Of a stretch of DNA of 64,000 nucleotides, positions 26,515 through 36,077 are shown one piece after another. Within the stretch, counting starts at the first letter, position 1, and the number at the start of each line of letters is the position of its first letter. The notes beneath the pieces were generated by a model. The model saw only the letters and a program-made list of their open reading frames with translations. It was not told where the DNA came from and made no database searches. This stretch comes from an uncultured Planctomycetaceae bacterium (GTDB lineage Bacteria > Planctomycetota > Planctomycetia > Gemmatales > Gemmataceae): the NCBI GenBank assembly GCA_937888715.1, contig CALARU010000114.1, forward strand, positions 1-64,000. The letters run 5' to 3'. The translations under genes were made by a program, and so were the position numbers.

Positions 26515-28263
26515 ATGTCTTATCGAGCTTTTAAAAGATTGTTGGGCGAAACCAGCCTCGAGCGAAAATGCCGCTTCCTTTTCGGGGGGTTTATCCTCCT
26601 TCTAATCAGTGGCAGCTTTTCGCTTTATGCCTATCAGACCGAGCATCTTGCCTACGAGCAAATTCCTACAACCTGCAGGTTGCTTGTTAGTCAGATTGTA
26701 GATCATCTTTTAACTTCTGTTTGTAAAACGGTTGGAGTGGATGGCAAACCTATTGATGGAGCGCTCCCTGTTGCCCCAGATACAGCCAGAGCTTTGGCAG
26801 ACTTTCGCAGACAGTGGGAAAAAAACTGGCCCAGAGCTCTCAAAGAATATCGCTATCGGCTTATAACCCCAAATGCAACCAAAGCCGAAAATAAACCTGA
26901 TGACCCTTATGGCCATGAACAGCTAAATGAATTTATCAACAATCCTGAGCGGAACGAAGAGAACAAGTTGTTCCTTTCAAGGTCGGTGAACCATTATTAT
27001 GCAGCGATTCGTGCCAGCAAATCTTGCATGGGGTGTCATACGCAATTGCAGGGCGCAATTAAAGAAAATGATCTCCTCGCAATGATTCAAATTGATGTGG
27101 ATATCCCGATCGATTCAATAGAAAAACAAGTGCATATCAACCGTGCAATTCTTATTTCTAATGCATTGATAACCGCGCTGTTAATCATGGGCGGAAGTTA
27201 CCTGATTGTGCGTTATGTGATCGTGAAACCAGTAAAGCACTTGAAGGAAGTAAGCGATGCGATCAGCGCAGGAGAATTGAATGTTCGGAGTGAAATCCAG
27301 ACAGGCGATGAATTTGAAGATCTCAGCCATGCGTTTAATCGAATGCTAAGAAACCTTGTAAGCATGCAGGATCGATTGAAAAAGGTGAACACAAACCTTG
27401 ATCGAAAAGTGGATGAATTGGCCCATGCAAACTTGGCATTATTTGAATCAAATAAGCTGAAAAGTGACTTTTTGGCAAAGATGTCGCACGAACTCCGAAC
27501 CCCCTTGAACTCGATTCTTGGTTTCAGCGACTTGTTGATCAACACCCAAAACTTTACAGAGAAACATATTCGTTGGGCAGGAAACATTCGAAGTTCTGGG
27601 GAACAACTTCTCAGCTTGATTAATGAAATTCTCGATCTTGCAAAAATTGAAGCGGGCAAGATGGAAGTCTCGATCACTGAATTTAGATTCGATGATGTTA
27701 GCGAAGGCCTTTTAACGATGACTAGGCCCCTTGCTGAAAAGAAAAATATCGATCTTCAATCGGTCATCCCTGTGGATATTAAAAACCTTAGACAAGATCG
27801 AGTTAAACTTAGGCAAATTCTTGCCAACTTGCTTTCGAATGCGGTGAAATTTACCCCAGAAGGCGGGAAGGTTGTTTTGAAAGTTGAGCAGGAAGGCAAA
27901 AATCACATCATGACTGTCTCGGATACTGGTGTTGGTATTGCCCCCGAAGAGCAGGAGCTCGTTTTTGAAAAATTCAGGCAGGCTGGGAATACTCTCACCC
28001 GCGAACATGATGGCACCGGCCTTGGTTTGTCTATCGTTAGAGAACTTACCAAGTTGCTTGGGGGAGAAGTTTCACTTCAAAGTGAATTAGGCAAGGGTAG
28101 TACCTTTACCGTTGTAATTCCAATCGAGCTAAGTACCGAACCCCGGCTCGAAGTTGATTTATATTATGGAAGTGTTGATTTTTCGAAGGCCAAACGGGTG
28201 GAGCCTCAGTTGGAAGATGATGGTTCACTGGGCGGTAAAGATTCTGAAACCAAGGCTTCGTAA
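26515..28263 (+). CDS. Membrane histidine kinase with Tll0287-like (DUF3365) heme-motif sensor
   Basis: The 582-residue sensor kinase has a membrane helix near residues 22-42, an extracytoplasmic domain to about residue 210, a second helix (about residues 216-240), a HAMP domain, HisKA and HATPase. The extracytoplasmic part resembles DUF3365/Tll0287 and holds a c-type heme motif CMGCH (residues 171-175), suggesting heme or redox/NO sensing. The phospho-acceptor is His325 in KMSHELRTPLNSILGFSDLL. ATP-binding motifs are N-box LLSNAVKFTPEGG, SDTGVGIAPEEQ (G1) and GTGLGLSIVRELTKLLGG (G2). The ATG at 26515 is used; a GTG at 26506 is an alternative. No response regulator is adjacent. Confidence 0.88.
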   Translation: MSYRAFKRLLGETSLERKCRFLFGGFILLLISGSFSLYAYQTEHLAYEQIPTTCRLLVSQIVDHLLTSVCKTVGVDGKPIDGALPVAPDTARALADFRRQWEKNWPRALKEYRYRLITPNATKAENKPDDPYGHEQLNEFINNPERNEENKLFLSRSVNHYYAAIRASKSCMGCHTQLQGAIKENDLLAMIQIDVDIPIDSIEKQVHINRAILISNALITALLIMGGSYLIVRYVIVKPVKHLKEVSDAISAGELNVRSEIQTGDEFEDLSHAFNRMLRNLVSMQDRLKKVNTNLDRKVDELAHANLALFESNKLKSDFLAKMSHELRTPLNSILGFSDLLINTQNFTEKHIRWAGNIRSSGEQLLSLINEILDLAKIEAGKMEVSITEFRFDDVSEGLLTMTRPLAEKKNIDLQSVIPVDIKNLRQDRVKLRQILANLLSNAVKFTPEGGKVVLKVEQEGKNHIMTVSDTGVGIAPEEQELVFEKFRQAGNTLTREHDGTGLGLSIVRELTKLLGGEVSLQSELGKGSTFTVVIPIELSTEPRLEVDLYYGSVDFSKAKRVEPQLEDDGSLGGKDSETKAS

Positions 28264-28280
28264 CGCTTAGGCAAAAGCTA

Positions 28281-29198
28281 TTAACGGGTTTGCAGAAACT
28301 CCGTAACTTGGTCTTTGGTGGGTGCTCCTTTTTGTGCTCCAGGATGTAAAGATTTCATCGCTGCAGCACCTGATGCAAACTTTATTCTTTCATGAATTGG
28401 TAAGCCTGCAGCAAGGCAAGCACTATAAACCCCGTGAAAAACATCACCACAACCCGTGGTGTCGATTGCTTTTACTTTAAAGGCAGGGAAGTGTTTTAGA
28501 ATTCGATTTTCTTCAACATACCAACATCCTTCTTCGCCACCTGTAACCACCACAACTTTTTTTCCAGGAGTGAAAAGCTTGTGGGCAATTGCACCGGGAG
28601 AACTACAGCCCGATATTTTGCGTGCAAATTTTATCGAGATGATTAAATGATCGACTAGAGAAAGTAGTTCGTCGAACCCTTGCCATTCATTTCTTTCGAG
28701 GTCTGCTACAACGGGAATTCCAGCCCGCCTTGCAATTTTTGCACTTCGGATCATTCCTTCGATACCGTAATGATCAACAAACAAAACTTTGCTGGAACGG
28801 ATTACATCTTCTGGGGGTGAGTCTGCGGGTGCCCCCGTCGAACCATTCAAATGAAATAGTATGGTTCTTGTATCATTGGACTCATCAACAATGATGAAAG
28901 AGTGGATGGGCATGGAATCGGTTTTCCAAGGCACATGATCTAGATTGATGTTTTCTTTAAGGAATGAGCTTTTGACAAAATCAGAATTGGAATCAAGCCC
29001 CAGATGTCCAGCGAAGGCACAGTTGGCGCCAAAGCGCGAAGCCGCGACTAGTGCGTTTCCTGTCAAGCCGCCACATTGCCTGTCGTAATGCGTTAGGCGC
29101 ACTTTGGTGTCTTGTTCGGGCCATTTTGGAATGCGTAAGATTTCATCAACCGCAACACAACCCATGCCCAATACATCGAAGATTTTATTGTCACTCAT
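28281..29198 (-). CDS. PfkB-family carbohydrate kinase
   Basis: The 305-residue protein belongs to the ribokinase/PfkB fold. The N-terminal signature is GMGCVAVDEILRIPKWPEQD and GGLTGNALVAASRFGANCAFAG. The C-terminal active-site motif is DTTGCGDVFHGVYSACLAAG with the catalytic Asp of GCGD (GAGD in most members). It phosphorylates an unidentified sugar or nucleoside-like substrate. It lies seven bases downstream of the DUF1549/DUF1553 gene on the same strand, so the two may be cotranscribed. Confidence 0.88.
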   Translation of the reverse strand: MSDNKIFDVLGMGCVAVDEILRIPKWPEQDTKVRLTHYDRQCGGLTGNALVAASRFGANCAFAGHLGLDSNSDFVKSSFLKENINLDHVPWKTDSMPIHSFIIVDESNDTRTILFHLNGSTGAPADSPPEDVIRSSKVLFVDHYGIEGMIRSAKIARRAGIPVVADLERNEWQGFDELLSLVDHLIISIKFARKISGCSSPGAIAHKLFTPGKKVVVVTGGEEGCWYVEENRILKHFPAFKVKAIDTTGCGDVFHGVYSACLAAGLPIHERIKFASGAAAMKSLHPGAQKGAPTKDQVTEFLQTR

Positions 29199-29204
29199 AT
29201 AAGA

Positions 29205-31619
29205 TCAAGGCCTGTATACAAATTCGTTGGTGTTAAATAAAGCGAGACACAAATCTGAAAAAGCTGCAGCATGAATAGGGGCTATCTGTTGCTTTTTAGA
29301 AGTTTTAGGTATGCGCAGAACGATTTTTTCCGAAATCGCAGCTTCAATTCTCTGGGCCTGCTCTTTGAGGAAAGTGATCGCATTTTCCTGTTCGATCGGG
29401 GTGGGGCTTCTCCCTAAAACCCGTTGCCAAAGTAGAGTGGTCCAGTCTTCTTGCTTGGAACCTGCAGCATCAATAATATTGGCAGCCAAAGCAAGGCAAA
29501 GTTCTTGAGAAAGAGGCCCGTTTAGCATGGTCAGGGCTTGGGGGGCATGTGTGGAAGAATTTCTAATCGGGCAGGTAACCAGGGTGTCGGGTTGGTCAAA
29601 CACTTCAAGCAAGGGCAATCTTACATTGCGTTTATTAAACAAATAAACACTTCTACGGAAATGTTCATGCGGATCAGGGTTGGCAAGCCATAATCCATCG
29701 GGCTCACCTTCGGTGAATATAAGATCGTATACCTCGGGTTCCAGCGGGATTTTGATCATCGGACCATGAAATTTTTGATTCATCTGCCCCCCGACAAATA
29801 TCATCGAATCACGCAGAATCTCTGCATCCATCCGCTTGCGATTCATTCGCCATAAATACTTGTTATCGGGATCAGCCTTCAATCCTGCCATGTTTTCATT
29901 TTTAGATGTTTGTCGGTAGGTAGACGATAAAACAATCTGCTTATGTATGTGTTTGATCGACCAGCCAGAATTTACGAATTCCAATGCCAGCCAATCGAGT
30001 AATTCCGGATGGGTTGGGGATACCCCCTTGATGCCATAATCGCTTGGAGATGCAACAAGACCTGTGCCGAAATGCTGTTGCCAGATTCGGTTTGCCATCA
30101 CCTTGGCAGTAAGCGGATTTTCAGATCGGATGAGCCATTGGGCAAGATCGAGCCGATCGGGCGTCTTGCCTTTGCCTGCTTGTAATCCTTCGGGGGCCAG
30201 CAATCTGGGAAAACCCGGTTCAATCCTAGCCCCTTTGCTTTTTGGATTACCTCGTTTTAAAAAGTTTGTTCCCCCAGTGCCGTTGTCTGCAATCGTAAAT
30301 GATTGTGGTGATGGTTGGGGCTTTCGTGCTTCGATGTCATGCATACGGGTTTTGATTTTATCTCGTTCCTCCTTTGCTTTGGGAGTGAGAGCTTCAAGCA
30401 CCTCATCCCAAGTTACCTTTACTAAAGGGTTTGCCATGGAAACCAATTTGTGCTGTTGAGGAGATCGCTGTTTGACATCGGTCGTCAAAGCAATTCGAGT
30501 TTCTTTATCAAGCGTTTCAATTTTTGCCCTGACCAGTTTTTCACGCACTGGTTTGTCGATGGCATCTACAGAAGCTTTAAGGGGCGTTAATTGTTGCTTA
30601 TATCTAAAGGCCTCATCTTCACGAGCTTTTTTTTGTGCCGCACTTACCATGTCGATTTCTTTGAAATAAGTGCTGCCGAAGAATGCCTGCATGCGGTAAT
30701 AATCAACTTGGGAAAGTGGATCAAATTTGTGATCATGACAACGGGCACACCCGATTGTAAGGCCCATGAAAACACTGCCAACAGCAGTGGTCATTTCTGT
30801 CAAATTTTCCTGTCTCAGAATCTCTTGATCCGTATTTCCACCCACCATGTGGGTAGGGCCACAACGATTAAAACCCGCTGCGTTGAATAGCTCAGCAATT
30901 TTCGGATTGCGAAGGATTGCCTGGGAAATGTCCTCGTTTGGTTTGATCATGCTCTTGGCAAGAATATCGCCGCCTAGCTGTTCCAATATGAACTCGTAGT
31001 ATGGTTTGTCCGAGTTAAAAGCATTTAGCACATAATCGCGGTAGCGCCAGAACTGGGATCGTTCTCCGTCAGCTTCGTACCCGTTCGATTCAGCGTATCG
31101 TGCCAGATCAAGCCAAAATAAGCTCCAGCGTTCGCCATAGTGTGGCGAGCTTAAAAGCCTATCGATCAAGGATTCGTAAGCGTTGGGGTTTTGATCATTT
31201 TGGAAGGCGTTAATTTCATTAATTGTGGGTGGCAACCCAATCAGGTCAAGAGTCGCTCTTCGAATAAGGTGCTCTTTGCTTGCGGGTTGAGAGGGTGCGA
31301 GTTTTTTTGCATCGAGCTTTTCCAGAATGAAAAGGTCGATGGGGTTAGTGGCCCAGGTGGAATTTTTTACGGTTGGAAGGTGCCTGTTTTTAGGGGATTG
31401 GAACGCCCAGTGGGATTTATCAGCAGGTGTAAGTTCGGGTTCTGAGGGTACCTTTTCCTGCCCCAAGGTACTGTTTGCAACTACAAGCAGAGCAAATGGT
31501 ACAAGTAATCCCATCTTTTTGAGAATTTTAGAAGAAATTTGGTCAAAGCAGGCAAAAGCAATTGACTTAAGCCTAATAATAAAAGTGTTCGGAAAGCTAT
31601 CAAGATAATTTTTATGCAT
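29205..31619 (-). CDS. DUF1549/DUF1553 protein
   Basis: This 804-residue protein carries a DUF1549 domain (HLIRRATLDLIGLPPTINEI, then SSPHYGERWSLFWLDLARYA) and a DUF1553 domain (LDLAQWLIRSENPLTAKVMA, NRIWQQHFGTGLVASPSDYG, LSSTYRQTS). DUF1549 contains a heme-like motif in GCARCHDHKFDPLSQVDYY. There is no N-terminal PSCyt1 cytochrome domain, unlike many relatives. Either the first ATG at 31619 or an internal ATG at 31514 could start it; the latter begins a good signal peptide (GLLVPFALLVVANSTLG). In planctomycetes these genes usually pair with a DUF1501 gene directly downstream; here a PfkB kinase follows instead. Confidence 0.88.
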   Translation of the reverse strand: MHKNYLDSFPNTFIIRLKSIAFACFDQISSKILKKMGLLVPFALLVVANSTLGQEKVPSEPELTPADKSHWAFQSPKNRHLPTVKNSTWATNPIDLFILEKLDAKKLAPSQPASKEHLIRRATLDLIGLPPTINEINAFQNDQNPNAYESLIDRLLSSPHYGERWSLFWLDLARYAESNGYEADGERSQFWRYRDYVLNAFNSDKPYYEFILEQLGGDILAKSMIKPNEDISQAILRNPKIAELFNAAGFNRCGPTHMVGGNTDQEILRQENLTEMTTAVGSVFMGLTIGCARCHDHKFDPLSQVDYYRMQAFFGSTYFKEIDMVSAAQKKAREDEAFRYKQQLTPLKASVDAIDKPVREKLVRAKIETLDKETRIALTTDVKQRSPQQHKLVSMANPLVKVTWDEVLEALTPKAKEERDKIKTRMHDIEARKPQPSPQSFTIADNGTGGTNFLKRGNPKSKGARIEPGFPRLLAPEGLQAGKGKTPDRLDLAQWLIRSENPLTAKVMANRIWQQHFGTGLVASPSDYGIKGVSPTHPELLDWLALEFVNSGWSIKHIHKQIVLSSTYRQTSKNENMAGLKADPDNKYLWRMNRKRMDAEILRDSMIFVGGQMNQKFHGPMIKIPLEPEVYDLIFTEGEPDGLWLANPDPHEHFRRSVYLFNKRNVRLPLLEVFDQPDTLVTCPIRNSSTHAPQALTMLNGPLSQELCLALAANIIDAAGSKQEDWTTLLWQRVLGRSPTPIEQENAITFLKEQAQRIEAAISEKIVLRIPKTSKKQQIAPIHAAAFSDLCLALFNTNEFVYRP

Positions 31620-31697
31620 GACTAATTCTACGATTTTGAACAGTAATTGTTAATTGAAATTTATGCATATAAGTATTTTTAGGCAAAAATATCTCTT

Positions 31698-31729
31698 TTG
31701 AAACAAGTTCTTGTTCAAGCGTATATAAT
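31698..31729 (+). promoter_or_regulatory. Putative promoter with overlapping palindrome upstream of the sigma gene
   Basis: TTGAAA (31698-31703) and a perfect TATAAT (31724-31729) lie upstream of the sigma gene start at 31771, but the spacer is 20 bases rather than 17. The palindrome AACAAG-TT-CTTGTT (31702-31715), overlapping CTTGTTCAAG, fills the spacer and could be an operator. This is a motif-level inference. Confidence 0.35.
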
Positions 31730-31770
31730 TTTTTAGGCTTAAGAGTTGCTCACTAAGGATGGTTTGAACT

Positions 31771-33360
31771 ATGAAAAAAAACATTAAAAAAGTGCTAACC
31801 AATCAAAAAAAGATTATCAATCTTTCACCACTTAAAAAAACCGCTAAAACTTTAACCTCGGTCTCTTACCAAGCTGACGAGGGGTTTTCTCCTGCTGTTG
31901 CTGAAGAAATCTATTCGGAAATTGAAGCAGAGGTTGGCGAAGAAAATGCTGCGGTTGCAGTGGCTAAGCCCATTGCCAGCCAAGGTGCCGATGATGCTTT
32001 GGGTTTATACCTCAAGCAGATGGGTTCCATTCCACTTTTAAACCGAAAGGAAGAGCTAAAACTGGCAGTCAGCTTAGAGCGCCATCGTTCCCGATTTCGT
32101 AAAGCTGCCTTGTCTAACCTCTTGAATCTGACGCGTGTGGTTGAGATGTTTGAAAAGATTCAGGCGGGAGAACTTCCAATCGATCCCCATGTAGATGTTG
32201 TGGGCACCATGGGAATTACTCGGGAAAAAATTCTGGCCAGATTGCCTTTTCATCTTCGCACCTTAAAGCGAGTTATTAATGCTGCCAAGAGTGATTTTCA
32301 AGCGATGTTTCGCACCACATCTATGGCTGTAAAAAAGCGTCTGGGTAAAGAGATTTGGTTAAAAACCCGCAAGGCGATCAAGCTTGCGGAGGAACTCGCA
32401 CCGCGCATTGATCTTATCGATGTTTGGGTTGATGATCTAATAAACCGATCGAACCGAATGAAAGAGATCACCTTTGAAATGCGAGGTAGTTTGCGCTCTA
32501 GGCAGCACCGGGAAAAGCATACCCGACTTGTCAAAGAACTTCGGGACCTTAGTTTTTCTTCGTTTTCCAACGCAGATGACTTCTTTGCTTTCAATGAGGT
32601 TTTAATCTCTCGAAGAGAGCATTATCGCAATGCCAGAAGATATCTTGCAGAGGGAAATCTTAGGCTTGTTGTTTCGATTGCCAAGCGTTACCGCACTAGG
32701 GGCCTTGCTTTTTCTGATCTTATTCAGGAAGGAAATCGGGGCTTGATGCGTGCAGTTGATAAGTTTGAACACCGATTGGGCTATAAGTTTGGTACTTACG
32801 CCACCTGGTGGATCAGGCAGGGAATTACCCGAGCCTTGGCAGATCATGCTCGCACGATCCGTGTTCCCTGCCATCAAGTGGGTATGCTTGCTGCTGTCGA
32901 ACGGGTTCGAAATGAACTGTCCAGTTTGACTGGTAAAGAGCCTACAGCAGAAGAAATCGCAAAAATAGTCGGGGTAAGTGCAGAAGAAACACAATTGTTA
33001 CGGATTGTTGCGAAAAACCCGCTGAGTATTCACGAACCCATGGGGGGCGATGGCGAAAGGGCTCTGGAAGATTTTCTTGATGATCGCAATACCTGCAGTC
33101 CGGGTGTTGCTGTGGATCGACATCTTTTAAAAGATCGTGTTCAGGAAGTTCTGAAATCTCTTAGCCCTAGGGAAAGGGAAGTTTTAGAATTGAGATTTGG
33201 ATTATTGGATGGGCATCCAAGAACTTTAGAGGATGTAGCAAGTACTTACGGCATCACTCGTGAAAGAATCAGGCAGATAGAAGCAAGGGCCATCGTTAAA
33301 CTTCGCCAACCAGCACGCAGTCAGCGTCTGGAAGCGTTTAGGGAAAATAGCTTGTCATAG
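31771..33360 (+). CDS. RNA polymerase sigma-70 factor, RpoD/SigA type
   Basis: The 529-residue sigma factor has region 1.2 ([20 protein letters not shown]). Regions 2.1-2.4 include [40 protein letters not shown] and [19 protein letters not shown], and region 3 includes [17 protein letters not shown]. Region 4.2 is [20 protein letters not shown] then [20 protein letters not shown]. The region 2.3-2.4 and 4.2 match group 1/2 sigmas (RpoD-like). The N-terminus is Lys-rich without an extended region 1.1. Whether it is the sole primary sigma or a group 2 paralog cannot be told from this window. Confidence 0.93.
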   Translation: MKKNIKKVLTNQKKIINLSPLKKTAKTLTSVSYQADEGFSPAVAEEIYSEIEAEVGEENAAVAVAKPIASQGADDALGLYLKQMGSIPLLNRKEELKLAVSLERHRSRFRKAALSNLLNLTRVVEMFEKIQAGELPIDPHVDVVGTMGITREKILARLPFHLRTLKRVINAAKSDFQAMFRTTSMAVKKRLGKEIWLKTRKAIKLAEELAPRIDLIDVWVDDLINRSNRMKEITFEMRGSLRSRQHREKHTRLVKELRDLSFSSFSNADDFFAFNEVLISRREHYRNARRYLAEGNLRLVVSIAKRYRTRGLAFSDLIQEGNRGLMRAVDKFEHRLGYKFGTYATWWIRQGITRALADHARTIRVPCHQVGMLAAVERVRNELSSLTGKEPTAEEIAKIVGVSAEETQLLRIVAKNPLSIHEPMGGDGERALEDFLDDRNTCSPGVAVDRHLLKDRVQEVLKSLSPREREVLELRFGLLDGHPRTLEDVASTYGITRERIRQIEARAIVKLRQPARSQRLEAFRENSLS

Positions 33361-33380
33361 TCCCTAATAGTCATTTTTAT

Positions 33381-33409
33381 AATAAGGCCCGGAATCCCGG
33401 GCTTTATTA
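33381..33409. terminator. Bidirectional terminator after the sigma gene
   Basis: The hairpin AATAAGGCCCGG-AATC-CCGGGCTTTATT stands between the sigma gene stop (33360) and the stop of the minus-strand 83-residue gene at 33407. One G-T wobble interrupts an otherwise complete 12-bp stem, and T/A-rich flanks lie on both sides. Confidence 0.8.
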
Positions 33410-33658
33410 GTTATTATCGGGCGACAAATCCAAGGGTTCCTGATAAGCCTTGCTAACTTCTTCCTCAAGATTTGCAAGCATCTTGGTTGCGTTATCAGTA
33501 TTAATTTGGTCTGCCATCACTGGAATCTTGTCGTTAGACAATCCCCGCGTTTTTTCTAAGCTGCTGCTGATTTCAGCCTTTTTATCGATTTCTGGTAATG
33601 TTACGCAACCCGTTGTTGCAAAAACTCCCAGCAATAAGGCTGTGGTTAGGTTCTTCAT
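33407..33658 (-). CDS. Small predicted lipoprotein
   Basis: The 83-residue protein begins MKNLTTALLLGVFATTGC, a lipoprotein signal peptide with the lipobox Cys18. The mature 65 residues are acidic and helix-prone, with no recognised domain. The gene is two bases downstream of the 171-residue secreted-protein gene, suggesting joint translation. No function is assigned. Confidence 0.7.
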   Translation of the reverse strand: MKNLTTALLLGVFATTGCVTLPEIDKKAEISSSLEKTRGLSNDKIPVMADQINTDNATKMLANLEEEVSKAYQEPLDLSPDNN

Positions 33659-33660
33659 GA

Positions 33661-34176
33661 CTAATTATCCTTTCTCTGGGCAGATTGATTTTTGTTGGAT
33701 TTGGTTGAGGAAGGCGTGAGCAATTTTTCCACATCTTTATCAAGATTGGAATCTAACTCCGTCAGGCCGCCCCCACTGGGCATTTGCGTAGGTAATTGTA
33801 AATTTGAAGTTTTTCGATTGTAAACTGCTTGGATTTTTTCCTGCAGAGTGATGATCTTTTCCTGCATTGGATTATCGTTTTTGGTGATAGCTACTTGCAT
33901 CAGACGATCGCAAGCTTCCAGCCTTCTGAAATAAGCCTTTTCTTCGCGGTTTAGAACTTTGCGGTTTTGTTCGCTGACCACCGTTTTCGAGATGGTTTCT
34001 TGGTCGTTGGTTTCTGTTTCTGGAACAATTTCTTTTTCTTTTTTAGCAGTTCCACCCATACCCCACCAAGATTTGGATTTTGGAGCTGTAGTAGATGCGC
34101 TTCCGGTATCCCCGGTAGCAAGATTTGTGATCGAGATGGCAAAAATGCCTGCATACGCTATTTTTCTAATATTCAT
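33661..34176 (-). CDS. Secreted protein of unknown function
   Basis: The 171-residue protein has a probable signal peptide (MNIRKIAYAGIFAISITNLATG). A Ser/Lys/Trp stretch follows (SKSWWGMGGTAKKEKE), then a Glu/Lys-rich helical region (REEKAYFRRLEACDRLMQVA...) and a Ser/Asn-rich tail. It is directly followed by the small lipoprotein gene. The helical centre may form a coiled coil. I recognise no family. Confidence 0.65.
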   Translation of the reverse strand: MNIRKIAYAGIFAISITNLATGDTGSASTTAPKSKSWWGMGGTAKKEKEIVPETETNDQETISKTVVSEQNRKVLNREEKAYFRRLEACDRLMQVAITKNDNPMQEKIITLQEKIQAVYNRKTSNLQLPTQMPSGGGLTELDSNLDKDVEKLLTPSSTKSNKNQSAQRKDN

Positions 34177-34330
34177 TTAGTCCCCTCAAAAAATCGATTT
34201 AAATCCAGTCAGCACGCCCCCGCGGCTGCTTGGCTTTTCAATCACTTGAGGGGCCTATCGTTTTTTATTGCCTACTTGTCTACACCAGTTTGGCACATAA
34301 TTATCATGTTTTTTTTGATGGTTTGGTAGT

Positions 34331-34525
34331 TCAGGTGGTTGGGGGAGCAGGGGAATCTTTGCTCTTAAATGCTTCTTTACAATACTTCTTAAATCCATCC
34401 ATGTTGTACGATATAAACAAAAACGCATGATGCAGAGCCATATAATTAGGATCTGTTGGTTCATCCTCATCCTGAAAATCTTTTCTTAATTCGTAAAGCT
34501 TGGCTAGCAATTGTTCCGGTGTCAT
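34331..34525 (-). CDS. Small protein, unknown
   Basis: The 64-residue protein (MTPEQLLAKLYELRKDFQDE, ending SKDSPAPPTT) is soluble, with an amphipathic N-terminus and aromatic centre. GGAAAG lies five bases before the ATG. It lies 46 bases downstream of the metallo-hydrolase gene on the same strand, and its codon use looks ordinary. No family recognised; it may be a real short gene. Confidence 0.5.
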   Translation of the reverse strand: MTPEQLLAKLYELRKDFQDEDEPTDPNYMALHHAFLFISYNMDGFKKYCKEAFKSKDSPAPPTT

Positions 34526-34571
34526 GGGGACTTTCCAATATTATCTAAGGATGTTGAGAAGTTGTATTCTA

Positions 34572-35444
34572 CTAATAATTTTCTGTTAGATGCTCTGCAA
34601 ATGCAAACAGGTTTCTTTCGAGAAGATTAATCGGGCTAGTCGTTTTTTTAGATTGTGCTGTTTGAAGCCTCATGTTTATCGTGCTGTCTTTAAGAAATAA
34701 CTTTAATGCTGCTTGAGCATGTTCAGGCGAATTGCATTGTTCACTTAAATGAACTTGTACCAGATGCTTGGGCAGCTTGCTTACCCCTAGGCTTTTCAAA
34801 TAATCCAAGAAGCAAACGGCTTGATGGTTGGAAAGATGGCCATCATTACCCATGATTCGTTCAATTAAGAATTGTGGCCTTTTGCTGTTTTTTTGCAGAG
34901 TCTCGTCGTGATTGAATTCTAATGCCAGTAAATCTAAATCCGTAAATTGTTCTACAAGTGCTTTGTCCCAAATTCCCAAATCTGCAAGATAACCAATCGA
35001 AACGCAAGGCACTTGTGCGTTTTTTATATCGAGGCGAAAGCCAAAAGTTTCTGAAGAATCATGGGATAGGTTTACAGGAAACCAATTCCAGCCCGGTGCA
35101 GTTTCAAAAGGAGTGTTGGGCAGATAGAAACGCGCCAATCCCGATTCCCAAAAGGCTTTAAATTCTGGGAGTTGGTCGTAAATCGTTCGGGCATGGGTTT
35201 TATGAAGATACCAAGGGATTTTCTTTTCAGCACAATAAGCTAATAATCTTGGGTTCCAATGGTCGCCATGCGTATGGGTTAGAATAAGGCCCCGAAGCCT
35301 TTGTGGGGTGAAACCTGAAATTTTTAAGTGGGTTTCAAGAGTTCGCGGGCTAATGCCGCCATCGATTAAATACGAGCTTTGCCCATCATCTATGATAGAG
35401 CAATTGCCCTTGCTTCCGCTTGCCAGCGTGGTAAATCGCATCAC
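34572..35444 (-). CDS. MBL-fold metallo-hydrolase, WalJ/VicX-like
   Basis: The 290-residue metallo-beta-lactamase-fold protein begins FTTLASGSKGNCSIIDDGQS, the N-terminal signature of the WalJ/YycJ group. The metal-binding motif is ILTHTHGDHWNPRLLAYCAEK. It is likely a nuclease or phosphodiesterase acting on nucleic acid; in Firmicutes the family is linked to the WalKR two-component system. Here no walKR genes are adjacent, although a lone response regulator starts about 190 bases away on the opposite strand. An alternative start one codon downstream (35441) is equally possible. Confidence 0.8.
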   Translation of the reverse strand: MMRFTTLASGSKGNCSIIDDGQSSYLIDGGISPRTLETHLKISGFTPQRLRGLILTHTHGDHWNPRLLAYCAEKKIPWYLHKTHARTIYDQLPEFKAFWESGLARFYLPNTPFETAPGWNWFPVNLSHDSSETFGFRLDIKNAQVPCVSIGYLADLGIWDKALVEQFTDLDLLALEFNHDETLQKNSKRPQFLIERIMGNDGHLSNHQAVCFLDYLKSLGVSKLPKHLVQVHLSEQCNSPEHAQAALKLFLKDSTINMRLQTAQSKKTTSPINLLERNLFAFAEHLTENY

Positions 35445-35635
35445 CTAACATCCTTGTTTTCTTGGTCAGTCTATCTAATTTTTCAATGTTAATCGATTAT
35501 TCTGCAAGTGCAACAATTGTTCCCCCTAATGATTGCTTTTTATGCATATTAATTTAAAGTATTGTGCCGTTGCTTGAAGATTGTTAATCTATTAGCTTCC
35601 TGCCTGTATTGTTTGTTAATAGAGGAATGATTAAA

Positions 35636-36022
35636 ATGGTTGATTCCAAGACCATACTGCTGGTCGATGATGATTACGAATTAAGTGATGGGCTTAGGCT
35701 AATTCTTGAAAAGAACGGCTACAAAGTTCTTCAGGCGAGAGATGGCGTGCAGGGAAGGCAATTGATTTACAATCAGCGGCCGGATTTGGTCATTATTGAC
35801 ATGATGATGCCTAAAATGGGTGGGTATCCCGTTCTTGAGCATTTTAGGGGCAAAGAAGATGTTCCGCCCTTTATCATGATGACTGCAAACGAAGGCCAAA
35901 GGCACAAGGCCTATGCAGAGTACCTTGGCGTGGTTGATTACCTGCGCAAACCCTTTTCGATGGATGAGTTGCTTGAAGCCGTTAAAAAAGCTATCAATGC
36001 CCCTTTAAAAGCTAAAGAGTAA
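35636..36022 (+). CDS. Single-domain response regulator
   Basis: The 128-residue receiver domain has the acidic pocket in TILLVDDDYELSDG, the phospho-acceptor Asp in PDLVIIDMMMPKMGGYPVL, and the conserved Thr and Lys of IMMTANEG and DYLRKPFSMDELLEA. No output domain is present, so it acts by protein contact, like CheY or SpoF. The start at 35636 has AGAGGA nine bases upstream; earlier in-frame starts at 35609 (TTG) and 35627 are less well placed. Its partner kinase is not next to it. Confidence 0.9.
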   Translation: MVDSKTILLVDDDYELSDGLRLILEKNGYKVLQARDGVQGRQLIYNQRPDLVIIDMMMPKMGGYPVLEHFRGKEDVPPFIMMTANEGQRHKAYAEYLGVVDYLRKPFSMDELLEAVKKAINAPLKAKE

Positions 36023-36077
36023 GTTTTTATTAATCTCCATGAAATTAAGTATCAATTCATGAACATGGAGGAAGGTT

